Shown in pieces: positions 46,400 through 56,700 of a stretch of 64,000 nucleotides of DNA; position 1 is the stretch's first letter; each line of letters starts with the position of its first letter. The position numbers were made by a program, and so were the translations under genes. The notes under the pieces are model-generated. The model did not search any database. It had not been told where the DNA came from and worked only from the letters and a program-made list of their open reading frames with translations. Location of the stretch: the NCBI GenBank assembly GCA_016795065.1, contig JAEUIU010000068.1, positions 24,316 to 88,315 of the forward strand, written 5' to 3'. The stretch is from Phycisphaerae bacterium (GTDB lineage: Bacteria; Planctomycetota; Phycisphaerae; Phycisphaerales; SM1A02).

Positions 46400-47284
46400 C
46401 TAGCCGAGCCGAACTGCCTGCTCGATCGCGATCCCCAACGCCATGAGCAGGAGGAAGACGGCGAATACCTGCCGCAAACGCCGTTCGGGGAGGCGCCCGG
46501 CGAACCGGCCGCCAAGGAGCAACCCGCCGATGCCAACGGCCGAGAACACCACGACCGTCGTCCAGTCGACGGAGAGGGGGCTGCTTGCCCCGGGGTGGTT
46601 GCCTTGGGTGAGGTACTTGGCCACCCCAACCCCAGCGTTGAGGGCGATGACGAGGAGGCTCGTCCCAGTTGCCAGGCCCATGGGAAGACGGCGAAGGAGA
46701 ACGAGCGTTGGCACGATGAGGAAGCCGCCGCCGACCCCGACGAAGCCGGTGACGAAACCTAAGGCGACACCGATCGAGAAGCCCTGGATGGCGACGAGAG
46801 TGGACGACCGCGCGGGCGCTGCCTCGATTCCGTCGTCGCTCGCAGGCCTCTCGTTGCGAGGCCTCAACATGAGCAGAGCGGCGATCAGCATCAGCCCTGA
46901 CAGGACTGCCAGTTGCACTCCGCCATGGACAAACTGGGCGACATGGGCGCCACCGGCCGTTCCGATGAACCCCGGGATGGCCAGGAGGAGGGCACTTCGA
47001 TAGTCGACGCGTTTGGCCCGCCCCGCGCGGATCGCTCCCACGAGGGCGATGGAGCCCACGATGGCCAACGATTCCACGATGGCGCTTTTCTCATCGTGCC
47101 CGACGAGAAAGGTGAGGATCGGCACGGTGAGGATCGCCCCACCCGACCCCAAGAGCCCCAAGCTGACGCCAACGAGGAGAGCCCCTACGAGCGCGGCGAG
47201 GAGACTCCAAGGCACCGCGCCCGACGAGGTCAGCGCGGTCGTATCGGCGAGAACGGCGAGACCGATGGCAGCCCACGCGGTCAT
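46400..47284 (-). CDS. TauE/SafE (TSUP) family membrane transporter
   Basis: 294 residues with about eight membrane helices in two halves. Each half contains a Gly-rich signature: GVSLGLLGSGGAILTVPIL (about residues 37-55) and GFVTGFVGVGGGFLIVPTLV (about 175-195), the inverted-repeat hallmark of TSUP proteins. Relatives export sulfite, sulfoacetate or other organosulfur anions; substrate unknown. Its ATG overlaps the stop of the DUF748 gene (ATGA, 47281-47284), making it the last gene of a three-gene operon. Confidence 0.9.
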   Translation of the reverse strand: MTAWAAIGLAVLADTTALTSSGAVPWSLLAALVGALLVGVSLGLLGSGGAILTVPILTFLVGHDEKSAIVESLAIVGSIALVGAIRAGRAKRVDYRSALLLAIPGFIGTAGGAHVAQFVHGGVQLAVLSGLMLIAALLMLRPRNERPASDDGIEAAPARSSTLVAIQGFSIGVALGFVTGFVGVGGGFLIVPTLVLLRRLPMGLATGTSLLVIALNAGVGVAKYLTQGNHPGASSPLSVDWTTVVVFSAVGIGGLLLGGRFAGRLPERRLRQVFAVFLLLMALGIAIEQAVRLG

Positions 47285-50200
47285 GGCGCGGCGCCTTCAC
47301 CGGTCGGCGCGGCAACGTTCGAACCACCTTCAAGGCCGATCGAGGCCCTCGGCGATTCCTGCTCGCGCGTTTCGGCCGTCGCGTAAGAATATGCGACTCG
47401 TCCCGACGCGACGCCGGCGCCGACGAACGCAGCCACGACCGCCTCGGCCCGTCGCTGGGCCAGGTCGTCCAACATCGTCTCCGTGAATCCAACGCGGGCA
47501 AGCATCGCCCGTTCCATCGACTCGAAGCTCGGTTCCTCAGGAGCTTCTGCGGCCGCGGCGTCCTCCTCGCTTGCTGTTTCGCGATAGAGAACGCCCACCA
47601 ACCACCGGTAGCTGGCCTCGTCGAGCGTCTGGGTCGGGCGGGCGGTGTTCTGGGCTCGCTTCAGAGCCAAGGCACGAAGAAGCATCCGACGGATCGCCTC
47701 GCCGTCGGTTTCGGCGTGCACCTGTCCGATGACCGAAAGCGACAGACTCGGCCGCTCCTGCAGGGCCCTGGTAAGGAGGTCGACCCGATGGAGGGCATCG
47801 CTTCCGAGTCGATCGCTGCCCGGCTCGAAAGGGATGTGGGAGAGGTCGATCTCTTCGCCCCCCGCGAAGGCCGAGGCGAGCAGTTGGAAGGGAGCCGTCG
47901 CGACCTTCCCGATGAAGCCGATGATGACGTCAAAGATGAGTCCGCGCAGCGAGAAGTCTGGATCGGTCACATCGCCCGAGAAGGGGATCGACCCGCGGAC
48001 CTGGCCGTTTGCGTCGCGCAGGATTGCCAGCGCAAAGCCAAGGGGCAGGCTCGGGGCATCGGGGTGTTTCGAACGCTCGCCCAGCTCGACGGCGTCGAGG
48101 GTGAAGTCAAGCGTGCCGCGCATCGTGCCACCATCGATGGTGGCCGGGATCCGCGTCGAGAGGCGGCCCGCGGCGAGTTGATAGCCCACGTAGCGCGACG
48201 CCAGCGGATCGACCGGTGGCAGGGGCATCGTTTCCAACGTCAGGACCACGTCGGCCATCGGTGGCTGTTGGAAAGGGTCAATCGTGCCGGAGAGGGCAAG
48301 ACGCCCCGAACCGACGACGCGCCCCGTCATCGTCACCGCGCCGCCGCCGGTCGGTGCGTCGGCGCGAACATGGGTGCCGTCGGTCGAGAGGTCGTCGACG
48401 AGCAGCTCAAGCTGGTCAAGGGTGACGGTGGTCGGCGTCCCATCCGCACTTCCATCGGGCGTGCCGCTCAACCGCACCGAGCCGTCGGTCAGGGCGAACT
48501 GACCAAGTCGCACGGTCAGCGGGTGCCCGAGGAAAGAGATACGTCCCTGCAGCGGCTCCGGTTTGGACGACGCCGTGGCTCGTTGGTCTACGGAAGCGTG
48601 GTCGGCGTCCTTCTGGCTGCGCGGGTCTTTCACCGGCGCGTCGATCGTGACGCCATCGATTGCGAGCCGCTCGGCGGTCAGGAGTGAGGCGCCTTCATCA
48701 AAGCGGAAGCGACTCAGGTCGATCAGCCGCACCTTGCCCGTGGCGATGGCGTCCTCACCACGCGACGCGGTGAGTCCGGCGAGCTGGGCCGAGCCCTCCA
48801 CCCCGGTCGTCGCTGCGGAACCGATGTCGACGGCGCCCTCGATCCGCAACTCATCGCCCGAGGCGTTGAGCCGCGATGCGCCGGAACCGTGGGAGCCACG
48901 GAAGCCCTGCGCCGCCAGTTGGCCTTTCCACTCGACGAGGTGGCTCACGGGCTCGTGGGCGTTCTCCATCCGCCGACGCAAGCGAAGATCACCACCCAGC
49001 GCCGCTTGGGCGATCGACGCGATGCTCTCGTCGCCAAACGATCCGCTGGCGCCGGTCGCCTCGCCCTCGACCTTCCCAACGAGGGATATCGCTTGCTCGT
49101 CGGCCTCCAACGTCAGTTCGCTCGTGCCGGTGATGCTCCCGACCTCGGCATGGAGGGGCTCACTCGCCGGGTGGCTCACGTCGCCGTTCACGATGGTCAG
49201 CGTCGCTCGTCCGGTCCAATGACCACGCAATTGCTCGGCGCCTCGCTCGACGGGGGCGTTCACGGGGGCGTACTGACGTTCCAGCGACAGCATTCCATCG
49301 AGTGTGCCCTGACCGAGTCGCGCGACGACTTCCGATCCGTCGGCGGCCTGCCAAAGGTGGCTGGTCGCGGTGGCTGTGGCGACGCCCTGCCAATGCACCC
49401 GTTGGCCCGTCGCATCCATCGAGGCGTCGCCCTCGCCGCGGGTGAACATCGACTCACTCTCGGCGAAGGGTTCGCCTGGGCGGTCCGAGCGGGCCACGGC
49501 GGTGTCGCTGGTCTCCGCCATCGCGCTCCACCCGAGCGAGATCGTCGGTGCATCCGGATCGCCGGAGATCTGACCGTTGGCTCGACCGAGGAAGCGAAGG
49601 AGGTCACTTCGCAGAACGAGCCCCGGCCCGCCACCATCTGATGGCGTCTGGGCCTTGGCGCCCGTGATCGAACATTCGGCATCAAGGTGCACCTCCGCGC
49701 CGCCACCGGCCTTGAGATGGGCCTCGAGGGCCCCATCGAAGCGCCCCGCTGTCTGGGTGAGGACCAGGGCGTTGATGCCGCCGCGTTCAAGCGAGGCCTC
49801 GCCGAGCTGAGCCGTCCCGCGCCAAGCGGCCTTCGCTGGGTCCTTCTGGCTGCGGGCCATCATCCATTCGCCACGCACGTTGGCATCCTGCCCGACGATC
49901 CGCAACGCCTGCTCGTCCTGACCGACGTTGGCCTCGAGCGAACCCAACGTCGCAGCGCCCGTCCAACCCAACGTCACGACGTGCTCGTTCGTCAGCCCAA
50001 TCGTCCCTTCACCATCCAACGCGCAGGTGGAGGTCTGAAGTCGAAGGGGATCAGCGCCGGTCGCGTGCACCTTCGCGCTGTCCAGAGCGATCGAACCCTT
50101 CCAACGTCCATCGATGCCGCCTGCCCGCTCCCCGTGACGAACAAGCGTCAAGTGGGCGTTCAGCGTGCTGGTCGCACGCGTCGCATCAACGGCGAGCTCG

Positions 50201-52278
50201 GCTCCCGAAGCGCCACCGGCGAGAAGGTGCTCCGCTGCGAAGGTCGTCAAGTCGACGGTGCCGTCCCAGACGAGTCGTGTATCGCTTTCGTGTGGCCGGG
50301 CGAACGTCGCTTCGCCCTTCACATGGGCCTCGGCCAGCCGGGCATGCCCCTCGCCGAGTCCCCAACTGGAAAGCAATGCCGGGCCGGCGGCGCCCTCCCG
50401 AATGTCCAGCGTGCCCGTGCAGGTCCCGACGATGCCCTCGGCTCGGCTCAGGTCTAACGCCGCGGTCCCCTCGGCCATGACGAGGCCCACGTTCACCAAT
50501 GCGCCGCTTGGCGCCGTGCCGGCGACGTCGCGCAAAAGAAACTCGCCATCCCACGAGCCTTGGATGCGCGACGCATCCGGTGTCGCCAGCCGCATCTGGG
50601 CGCCGACCGTCAGCGTCCCGTTCGAAAGGTCCATCTGGTCGAAGGGTTCGATCGGAACCAGCCTGAGGTAAGGAGCGAAGGGCAGGAGTTCGAGGTTGTT
50701 CGTCTGAATCCGGGCATCGAGCGTGCGGGCGTCGACGGCGAAGAGCCCCTCGGCGGAGAGGTCAGTCCCATTCAGGGCCGTGGTCGCGTCGAAGGGAATG
50801 ACAAAGCCGTCGGCTGTGCGGATCGGGCCGGCGAGAAGAAAGGTGTCGCGAAGCTCGGCATGCACCGGCTTGGCCCCGTACCCGACCGGGAGGCGATCAT
50901 CGATGGTGATCGACTGGCGGGCGATCGAGAGTTCCTCGACGCTGATCGTCCACGCCCCGGTGAGATCCTCAAGCAAGTAGCTCACCGAGGTCAGCAACTG
51001 CTGGGCCGGATCGACGAGCCTGGTGACGTCAACGCGGGGCCGTTGAACGTCGGTCTGCTGGCTGTTCGTTGTCGCGCTCGGGGCCGCCGGTCGTTCGCGA
51101 AGCATCCGGGCAAGGTTGAATACGCCGGACTCGTCGCGCTCGACGACGAGGTCGCCGCGATCGATGTCGATCAGGGCGATCACCGCCGTGCGGGCGATCG
51201 CATCGATGTCCGCCCCGCGGATGAGAACCTCGGGAACGTTGGCCAGGGGCGTGCCATCGCGCGACGTGACCAACCCTTGGATCGTCGTATGGGCGAGCGT
51301 CGCCCGGACGATCGGCGGCAGGGGAGCGGGCGCCGGCAGCGTCGAGTTCGGGTCATGCGGCGCAGCCTTCGGAATCGGGGCGATGTGGTAACTCAGGAGC
51401 GCTGAGAGCGTGCCGGCCTGAATCTGCACGTCGGTCAGGCGCGTGGCGTACGCGCCGATGTTGGGTAACGACGCATCGTTGACCACGATCACGCCCTTTG
51501 ACTCCAGCGGGTCCAGCGACAGCGTTCCCGTCCAACGAATCGTCGCCCCGCTCTCGGTGGTCGCCACCATCGAGTGCATGCTGCCCTCGCCAACCAACGG
51601 GTCCGGAGTCGTATCAAGGTGCTCGACGCGGAAGGTCACGCCATCGAGGCGCGAGACGACCGGCTGGGCGAAGGTCCGATCTTCCAGTCGGGCGTCGCCG
51701 TCGCGGATCTCAAAGGCGCCAATGATCAGGCGCGGCATGCGGAAGGACTCGTCCGCGACGTCGGGCGCAGGAGGCTTCTCCAACGAGGTCCCCGCGAGCA
51801 TGCGAGAGAGGTTGAGCCCCTCGCCTAAGGCGTTGATCAGATCGACCGACGGCTCGGTCAAGATGATCTCGTTGAAGCGCCACCCAGGCAGCACCAGCGA
51901 ACTCAGCGGATTGAAGTCGATCTCGGCCCGTCGGCAGGCGATGGTCTCGTGGCCGTCGGGATCAAGCATCGACAGTTCGTCGAGCCCCAGCCGCCACGTG
52001 TAGGGATTGAACTGGGCGGCAGCGAGGGTGACACGTCCGTTGAGCCGTCGCTCGATGGCCGGGACGATCACGTGACGGAGAAGAAGCGGCACGCCGAGAA
52101 AGCCCACTATCGGCTGCAACACCAAGACGATCGCCAACGTCCAGAGGAGTCGCCGCGTCCAACGCGAACGCCGTCGCCACCCGCCGCGTACGCCCGACGC
52201 GGAACCTGCGGCCTGAGAGGCCTGCGGCGTGGAATCCGCAGACGAAGGGCTCAGACGTTCAGGGGGCGCGTCGCTCAT
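47281..52278 (-). CDS. Giant DUF748/AsmA-like envelope protein
   Basis: 1,665 residues. One N-terminal membrane helix (about 40-65, WTLAIVLVLQPIVGFLGVPL) and the DUF748/AsmA-like start RHVIVPAIERRLNGRVTLAA then FNPYTWRLGLDELSM. The middle, about residues 250-1,300, is a long beta-rich repetitive stretch (theme WxGxxxLxxxxAxxG), as expected of AsmA/TamB-like bridges. The conserved DUF748 block is at about 1,350-1,520: VDPLASRYVGYQLAAGRLS, GFALAILRDANGQVRGSIPF, DPDFSLRGLI. An OmpA-like C-terminal part follows (IPFEPGSDRLGSDALHRVD). Such proteins are thought to link inner and outer membranes, some for lipid transfer. ATG overlaps the restored stop of the phosphatase gene. Confidence 0.88.
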   Translation of the reverse strand: MSDAPPERLSPSSADSTPQASQAAGSASGVRGGWRRRSRWTRRLLWTLAIVLVLQPIVGFLGVPLLLRHVIVPAIERRLNGRVTLAAAQFNPYTWRLGLDELSMLDPDGHETIACRRAEIDFNPLSSLVLPGWRFNEIILTEPSVDLINALGEGLNLSRMLAGTSLEKPPAPDVADESFRMPRLIIGAFEIRDGDARLEDRTFAQPVVSRLDGVTFRVEHLDTTPDPLVGEGSMHSMVATTESGATIRWTGTLSLDPLESKGVIVVNDASLPNIGAYATRLTDVQIQAGTLSALLSYHIAPIPKAAPHDPNSTLPAPAPLPPIVRATLAHTTIQGLVTSRDGTPLANVPEVLIRGADIDAIARTAVIALIDIDRGDLVVERDESGVFNLARMLRERPAAPSATTNSQQTDVQRPRVDVTRLVDPAQQLLTSVSYLLEDLTGAWTISVEELSIARQSITIDDRLPVGYGAKPVHAELRDTFLLAGPIRTADGFVIPFDATTALNGTDLSAEGLFAVDARTLDARIQTNNLELLPFAPYLRLVPIEPFDQMDLSNGTLTVGAQMRLATPDASRIQGSWDGEFLLRDVAGTAPSGALVNVGLVMAEGTAALDLSRAEGIVGTCTGTLDIREGAAGPALLSSWGLGEGHARLAEAHVKGEATFARPHESDTRLVWDGTVDLTTFAAEHLLAGGASGAELAVDATRATSTLNAHLTLVRHGERAGGIDGRWKGSIALDSAKVHATGADPLRLQTSTCALDGEGTIGLTNEHVVTLGWTGAATLGSLEANVGQDEQALRIVGQDANVRGEWMMARSQKDPAKAAWRGTAQLGEASLERGGINALVLTQTAGRFDGALEAHLKAGGGAEVHLDAECSITGAKAQTPSDGGGPGLVLRSDLLRFLGRANGQISGDPDAPTISLGWSAMAETSDTAVARSDRPGEPFAESESMFTRGEGDASMDATGQRVHWQGVATATATSHLWQAADGSEVVARLGQGTLDGMLSLERQYAPVNAPVERGAEQLRGHWTGRATLTIVNGDVSHPASEPLHAEVGSITGTSELTLEADEQAISLVGKVEGEATGASGSFGDESIASIAQAALGGDLRLRRRMENAHEPVSHLVEWKGQLAAQGFRGSHGSGASRLNASGDELRIEGAVDIGSAATTGVEGSAQLAGLTASRGEDAIATGKVRLIDLSRFRFDEGASLLTAERLAIDGVTIDAPVKDPRSQKDADHASVDQRATASSKPEPLQGRISFLGHPLTVRLGQFALTDGSVRLSGTPDGSADGTPTTVTLDQLELLVDDLSTDGTHVRADAPTGGGAVTMTGRVVGSGRLALSGTIDPFQQPPMADVVLTLETMPLPPVDPLASRYVGYQLAAGRLSTRIPATIDGGTMRGTLDFTLDAVELGERSKHPDAPSLPLGFALAILRDANGQVRGSIPFSGDVTDPDFSLRGLIFDVIIGFIGKVATAPFQLLASAFAGGEEIDLSHIPFEPGSDRLGSDALHRVDLLTRALQERPSLSLSVIGQVHAETDGEAIRRMLLRALALKRAQNTARPTQTLDEASYRWLVGVLYRETASEEDAAAAEAPEEPSFESMERAMLARVGFTETMLDDLAQRRAEAVVAAFVGAGVASGRVAYSYATAETREQESPRASIGLEGGSNVAAPTGEGAAP

Positions 52279-53434
52279 GGCGTCGGATGGTGGTCCCTCG
52301 GTCCGAGGTCAATCGGCGGTGCGGCGGTGGGAACCTCGCTCTGCCAATCCACTCCCACCGCGCGGGCAATGGTCGCTGCGATTTGGGCCTGATGGATGGT
52401 GACATCGGTGGGCGCCGCCGCGGGCCGAATGCCTGGTCCGATGATCGCCAACCACATCTCATGCGATCCGCGGGTTCGGGTGTTGTGGCTCGACCATTCC
52501 GTGAGGCCGACTCGGTTGCGCCACGCCCGTGATCGGCGGTGATCACAAAGGTCGTCCGATTGCGGTACTCGGGCATGGATTGCATGAGCTGCCACAACTC
52601 CGCGATCGACGCATCGGCCCGGTGGGCGGCGTCGAGGTACCTGGCGTAATCGGTCTCGTGGGCCCATTCGTCGGTCTCGCCATAGGCGATGAAGAGGGCC
52701 CGCGGCCGACTGAGGCGCGTCCATTCCAGGACGATCGGAGCGAGCATCGCATCGAAATGGCTGCCGGGCCAGCGGCGCGGGACGTCCCGGCGCAGGCGGT
52801 TCACCGTCAGGATCGTCTCGGAGAGCTTCGGCGAGCCCGCCGGCGGGGCGAAAGGACCGATACTGTCGTCGACGTAGAGGCCGTTTCGCTCGCTGCCGAA
52901 GATGAACGGGAAGACGTCCCAGCAACCGAAGGCCCAGACCCGGCCGCGAAACGCAGGCTTGGCCGCGAGGGCCTCGAAGACGTTGCGATTGGGGTTGACG
53001 ACCTTGGCGTTGCCCTCAATCGACGGGTCGACGATGCCGCAGATCGTCTCGCTGTAGCCAGGGTAGGAAACGAAACGGCCGTTGGTGCATTCGACCTTGC
53101 TGCCCTCATCTCGGTTGCCGAAGAAGCGACCTTCGCTCGCGACCGTGGACCAAAGGAACGGCATTAGCTTCGCCCGACGCTCGCTCGGGCTGGCGCCGCC
53201 ATAGGTCCGATGAAGCGCCTCGGCGTCGGCTACGTTGCCGCGCTCCTTGGTCGCCAGCGCTTCGTCGAGCCCCCGGAAGACCTCCTGCCAGCGCAGTCCG
53301 TCGATCATGATGAGAACGACATGGCGATCGGCGGGATCGCCGGCATCCGACGGATTGGCCGCTCGGCTCCCTCCGACGGCCAGCCCCAGGATGGCGAGGG
53401 CGAGGGCAACGAGCGAAGCTGCGCGAGCGGGCAT
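52259..53434 (-). CDS. Alkaline-phosphatase-superfamily phosphatase, apparently frameshifted near the C-terminus
   Basis: 391 residues as read. Signal peptide (LVALALAILGLAVGGSRA), then AP-superfamily text: HVVLIMIDGLRWQEVFRG with the first metal Asp, NGRFVSYPGYSETICG with the Ser/Thr nucleophile region, ALFIAYGETDEWAHE and FVITADHGRG (second metal site). After the ADHGRG at about 52520-52534 the reading turns into Arg/Pro-rich nonsense, whereas the frame one base earlier gives EWSSHNTRTRGSHEMWLAI and onward to DLGPRDHHPTP, a normal family ending, stopping at 52275 with an ATGA overlap on the DUF748 start. A one-base deletion between about 52505 and 52520 explains it: either real decay or a sequence error. 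The intact span would be 52275-53434. Confidence 0.85.
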   Translation of the reverse strand: MPARAASLVALALAILGLAVGGSRAANPSDAGDPADRHVVLIMIDGLRWQEVFRGLDEALATKERGNVADAEALHRTYGGASPSERRAKLMPFLWSTVASEGRFFGNRDEGSKVECTNGRFVSYPGYSETICGIVDPSIEGNAKVVNPNRNVFEALAAKPAFRGRVWAFGCWDVFPFIFGSERNGLYVDDSIGPFAPPAGSPKLSETILTVNRLRRDVPRRWPGSHFDAMLAPIVLEWTRLSRPRALFIAYGETDEWAHETDYARYLDAAHRADASIAELWQLMQSMPEYRNRTTFVITADHGRGATESASRNGRATTPEPADRMRCGWRSSDQAFGPRRRPPMSPSIRPKSQRPLPARWEWIGRARFPPPHRRLTSDRGTTIRRHERRAP

Positions 53435-53520
53435 GATGGGCGAATCGTACCGATGAGGCGCACGACCCGGAACGCGCGACCTGTTACGCTCTCGCTGAAC
53501 CCAACCACACGAGGAGTTGC

Positions 53521-53763
53521 ATGGATTTCGTTTGGTTTCTCCTGATTGGACTTGCCGCCGGATACCTCGCCGGGCAGATCATGAAGCGGGGGAGTGCCGG
53601 CATCGTCGGCGACCTCATCATCGGCGTGATCGGGGCGATCCTCGGCGGCGCGATCATCGGCTTCCTCGGCTTCCGCGGCTCAGGGCTTCTCGCGAGCCTG
53701 ATCACAGCGACGGTCGGAGCGATCGTGTTGCTCGTCGCCCTCAACTTCATCCGGAAGCGATAA
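53521..53763 (+). CDS. GlsB/YeaQ/YmgE-family small membrane protein
   Basis: 80 residues, three membrane helices, rich in Gly/Ile. The family text AGYLAGQIMKRGSAGIVGDL followed by IIGVIGAILGGAIIGFLG is distinctive. Members are transglycosylase-associated or general-stress inner-membrane proteins of unknown mechanism. A strong GAGGAG ribosome-binding site lies before the ATG. The gene is divergent from the phosphatase operon (86-bp spacer) and precedes the kinase-WD40 gene by 34 bp on the same strand, suggesting co-transcription. Confidence 0.93.
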   Translation: MDFVWFLLIGLAAGYLAGQIMKRGSAGIVGDLIIGVIGAILGGAIIGFLGFRGSGLLASLITATVGAIVLLVALNFIRKR

Positions 53764-53797
53764 GCCGCCGTCGCGCGAACGAGAACGAGGCCCTGCC

Positions 53798-56700
53798 ATG
53801 AGCTCATCGCGCTACGCCGACGTCGCCCGGATCTTTCACGAAGCGATGGTGCGCCCGCCGGAGGAGCGCACCGCCTACCTCGATCTCGCCTGTGGCAGCG
53901 ATACCGAGTTGCGTCGCGAGGTCGACTCGCTCATCGCCCACGACGAGTCGCCGCACGGCATCCTGAGTTCGGGCGAGGTCTTCGCCGCGGCGGTCGGCGA
54001 CGGCAGCGACCTGAACGTCCACGGCGCCGAACGCGGCTCGCTGCCGAGCCAGATCGGCCGCTATCGCATCCGAGGTCTCCTCGGCGAAGGCGGCATGGGC
54101 AGCGTCTTCCTTGCCGAGCAGGACACACCGCATCGCACGGTCGCCCTCAAGGTCATCCGCTCGGCGTTCGTCATGCCCAGCGCCCGCCGTCGCTTCGAGC
54201 GCGAGACGCGGGCCCTGGCCCGTCTGCAGCATCCTGGCATCGCCCAGATCTACGACGCGGGAACGGCGACCACCGAACGCGGTTCCTGTCCCTTCATCGC
54301 GATGGAGTACGTCCGCGGCCTGCCGCTGCCCGAGTACGTCACCGCACGTGGACTGTCGGTCGAGGGGCGCGTGCGGCTGGTGATCGACGTCTGCCTGGCC
54401 GTTCAGCACGCTCACGATCAAGGCATCGTCCATCGCGACATCAAGCCCTCCAACGTCATCGTCACCGACGATGGCCGGGCGAAACTCCTCGACTTCGGCA
54501 TCGCCCAGATGCAGGACGACGCCCATGCGCGGGCAACGCTCGAGACGCGGCCAGGCCAGATCATCGGCACGCTGCCTTACATGAGCCCCGAGCAGTTCGC
54601 CGACGCGCCGGTCGCCGACGCCCGCAGCGACATCTACGCCCTTGGCGTCCTCCTCTTTGAGGTCCTCACCGGCGAATTGCCCCACGACACCCGCGGCCGG
54701 GCGATTCCCGATGCGGTGCGCCTCATCACCGAAGGGTCGCCGCGGCCGCTGGGGGTGTTCGACCGCTCGCTGCGCGGAGACCTCGAGACGATCGTTGCAG
54801 TCTGCCTCTCCCGCGAGCCGGGGCGCCGCTACGCCTCGGCGCTGGACCTGGCCCGCGATCTCGAGCGCCACCTCGAAGACCAACCGATCGTCGCCCGCCC
54901 GGCCAGTGCGTGGTACCAACTCGCGAAGTACGCGAAGCGCAACCGCACCGTGGTCGTCCTGGTGATCGCGGCGCTCTTGATCCTCGTTGCCGCGACGGCG
55001 GTGAGTATTGCGTGGAGTATTCAGGCGGAGGAAGCGCGGGCTCTCGCTGACGACGCCAAGGGCGAAGCCAAGCGCCAGGCGGAGTTGGCAGATCGACGTG
55101 CGTACGTCGCCAACATCGCCGCCGCGTCGGCGGCTCTCGATTCCGCCAACATCGGTGCGGCCCAACAGCGGTTGAATGCGATTGAACCGGCGTTGCGCGA
55201 GACTTGGGAGTACCGTCACTTCGCGGGGCGGCTGAGCGATGCGGTCGCGAGATGGAACTACGCCAACGCCCCGATCCTGGCCCTTTGCCCAACGGGGCGC
55301 GGGTCCGAAGTGCTGGCCTGCACCTGGGATCGGATGGTGCACCTCCTCGACGGTGGCTTGGCAGGGCGGCAGCGGGCGTTCGGCCCGTTGGCCCATCGCG
55401 GCGTGTCGATGGAGATGGTGCCATCGCGCGGATGGGCCTTCATCACCTGTTACGACGGTCACCTGCGCTGCATTCACATCGAGAGCGGCAGGATCGTCGA
55501 CGCCGGCGCGGTCCTTCAGGGGCCAGGATTCGCTCTTCGCCTCACCAGCGACGCGAGCCTCTGCGTCGTCTGCGATCGGGACGGCGATACGCGGGTCTAC
55601 CGCGTGCAGTGGCTGGTGAGCGCCGACCAGCCGTCGTTGGAGACCCCGCAGTTGGAGTTCGTGCGCGGCTTCCAGGGTCGTGCGGCGTCCATCACGCCGG
55701 ACGGCCAATTCGTCTCGACGGGTTTCGGTGTCGGAATCGAAGTGCGCCGGATCTCCGACGGCGACCTTGTCGGCAAGGTCGATGGCTTCGGCGGCGGCAT
55801 CTGGATGACGGAGTTCAGCCCGGACGGCAAGCGACTCTTGGTGGGCTCCGACGATCGCTGCATTCGGGCCTTTCGCGTGCCGACCACGCCGCGCAGCGAC
55901 GGCGGTCTGGAACTCCTTTGGATGCAGCAGACCAGTTCCGCCGTGATGCGCGTGGCCTGGTCTCCGGATGGCACGCGCTGCGCCGCGGCCCTCTGGAACG
56001 GCGCACTCCACACCCACGATTTCACGACGGGCCTCGATCTGGAGTACCACGGGCACACCGAAGTGGTCGAATCGATGGCCTACCTTCCCGACGGCACCCA
56101 GTTCGTGACCGGTTCGCAGGATCACACCATCCGACTTTGGAGCGCCACCTCGCGGCCCCTCGACCATCCGCTTCCGCGCCAGCGTCGCGGCGTCGGGCGG
56201 GCGGCCCTGAGTGGCGATGGCCGCTTCGCCTACGTCGTCACCCGCGACAACGCCTTTCGCATATTTGATGTTGACTCCCAACAGGAACTCCGCGTCCTGA
56301 CCACTGATCCGCCGCTCGGCACCCAGTTCGTCGTCTCTGCGGATGGAAAAGAGGTCTACCTCACGCACCCCAAGGCGGAACTGGGCCGGTGGGACATTGC
56401 CAGCGGCGCACGTCTCGCGTCGCAGTCGTTCCAGAGCGAACGCGTCGATGCCATGGCCACCGACGATAACGTCACGCGCCTGGCCATCGGCCTGACGAAC
56501 GGGCGTGTTCTGATGCTGGACCCCAAGTCGCTCGAAACGCTTGGCGAGATTGGTCGCTGCGAATCGCAAGTGCGGAGCCTCGCTCTCTGCCCCGATGGAA
56601 ATAGCTTGCTCGCCGCCGGCGCCAATGGTGAGGTCATGCTCATGTCGACGGCGGTGGACGGTCCCAACGCCGGCACCGCCGTGCTTCTTGGGCGTGTCGC

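Noticed and set aside
53804..56569. 921-codon open frame on the minus strand, antisense to the kinase-WD40 gene
   Set aside because: The plus-strand frame has full kinase and WD40 motifs; the antisense product is Arg/Gly/Ala-rich, matches no motif and is a GC-rich codon-bias shadow.
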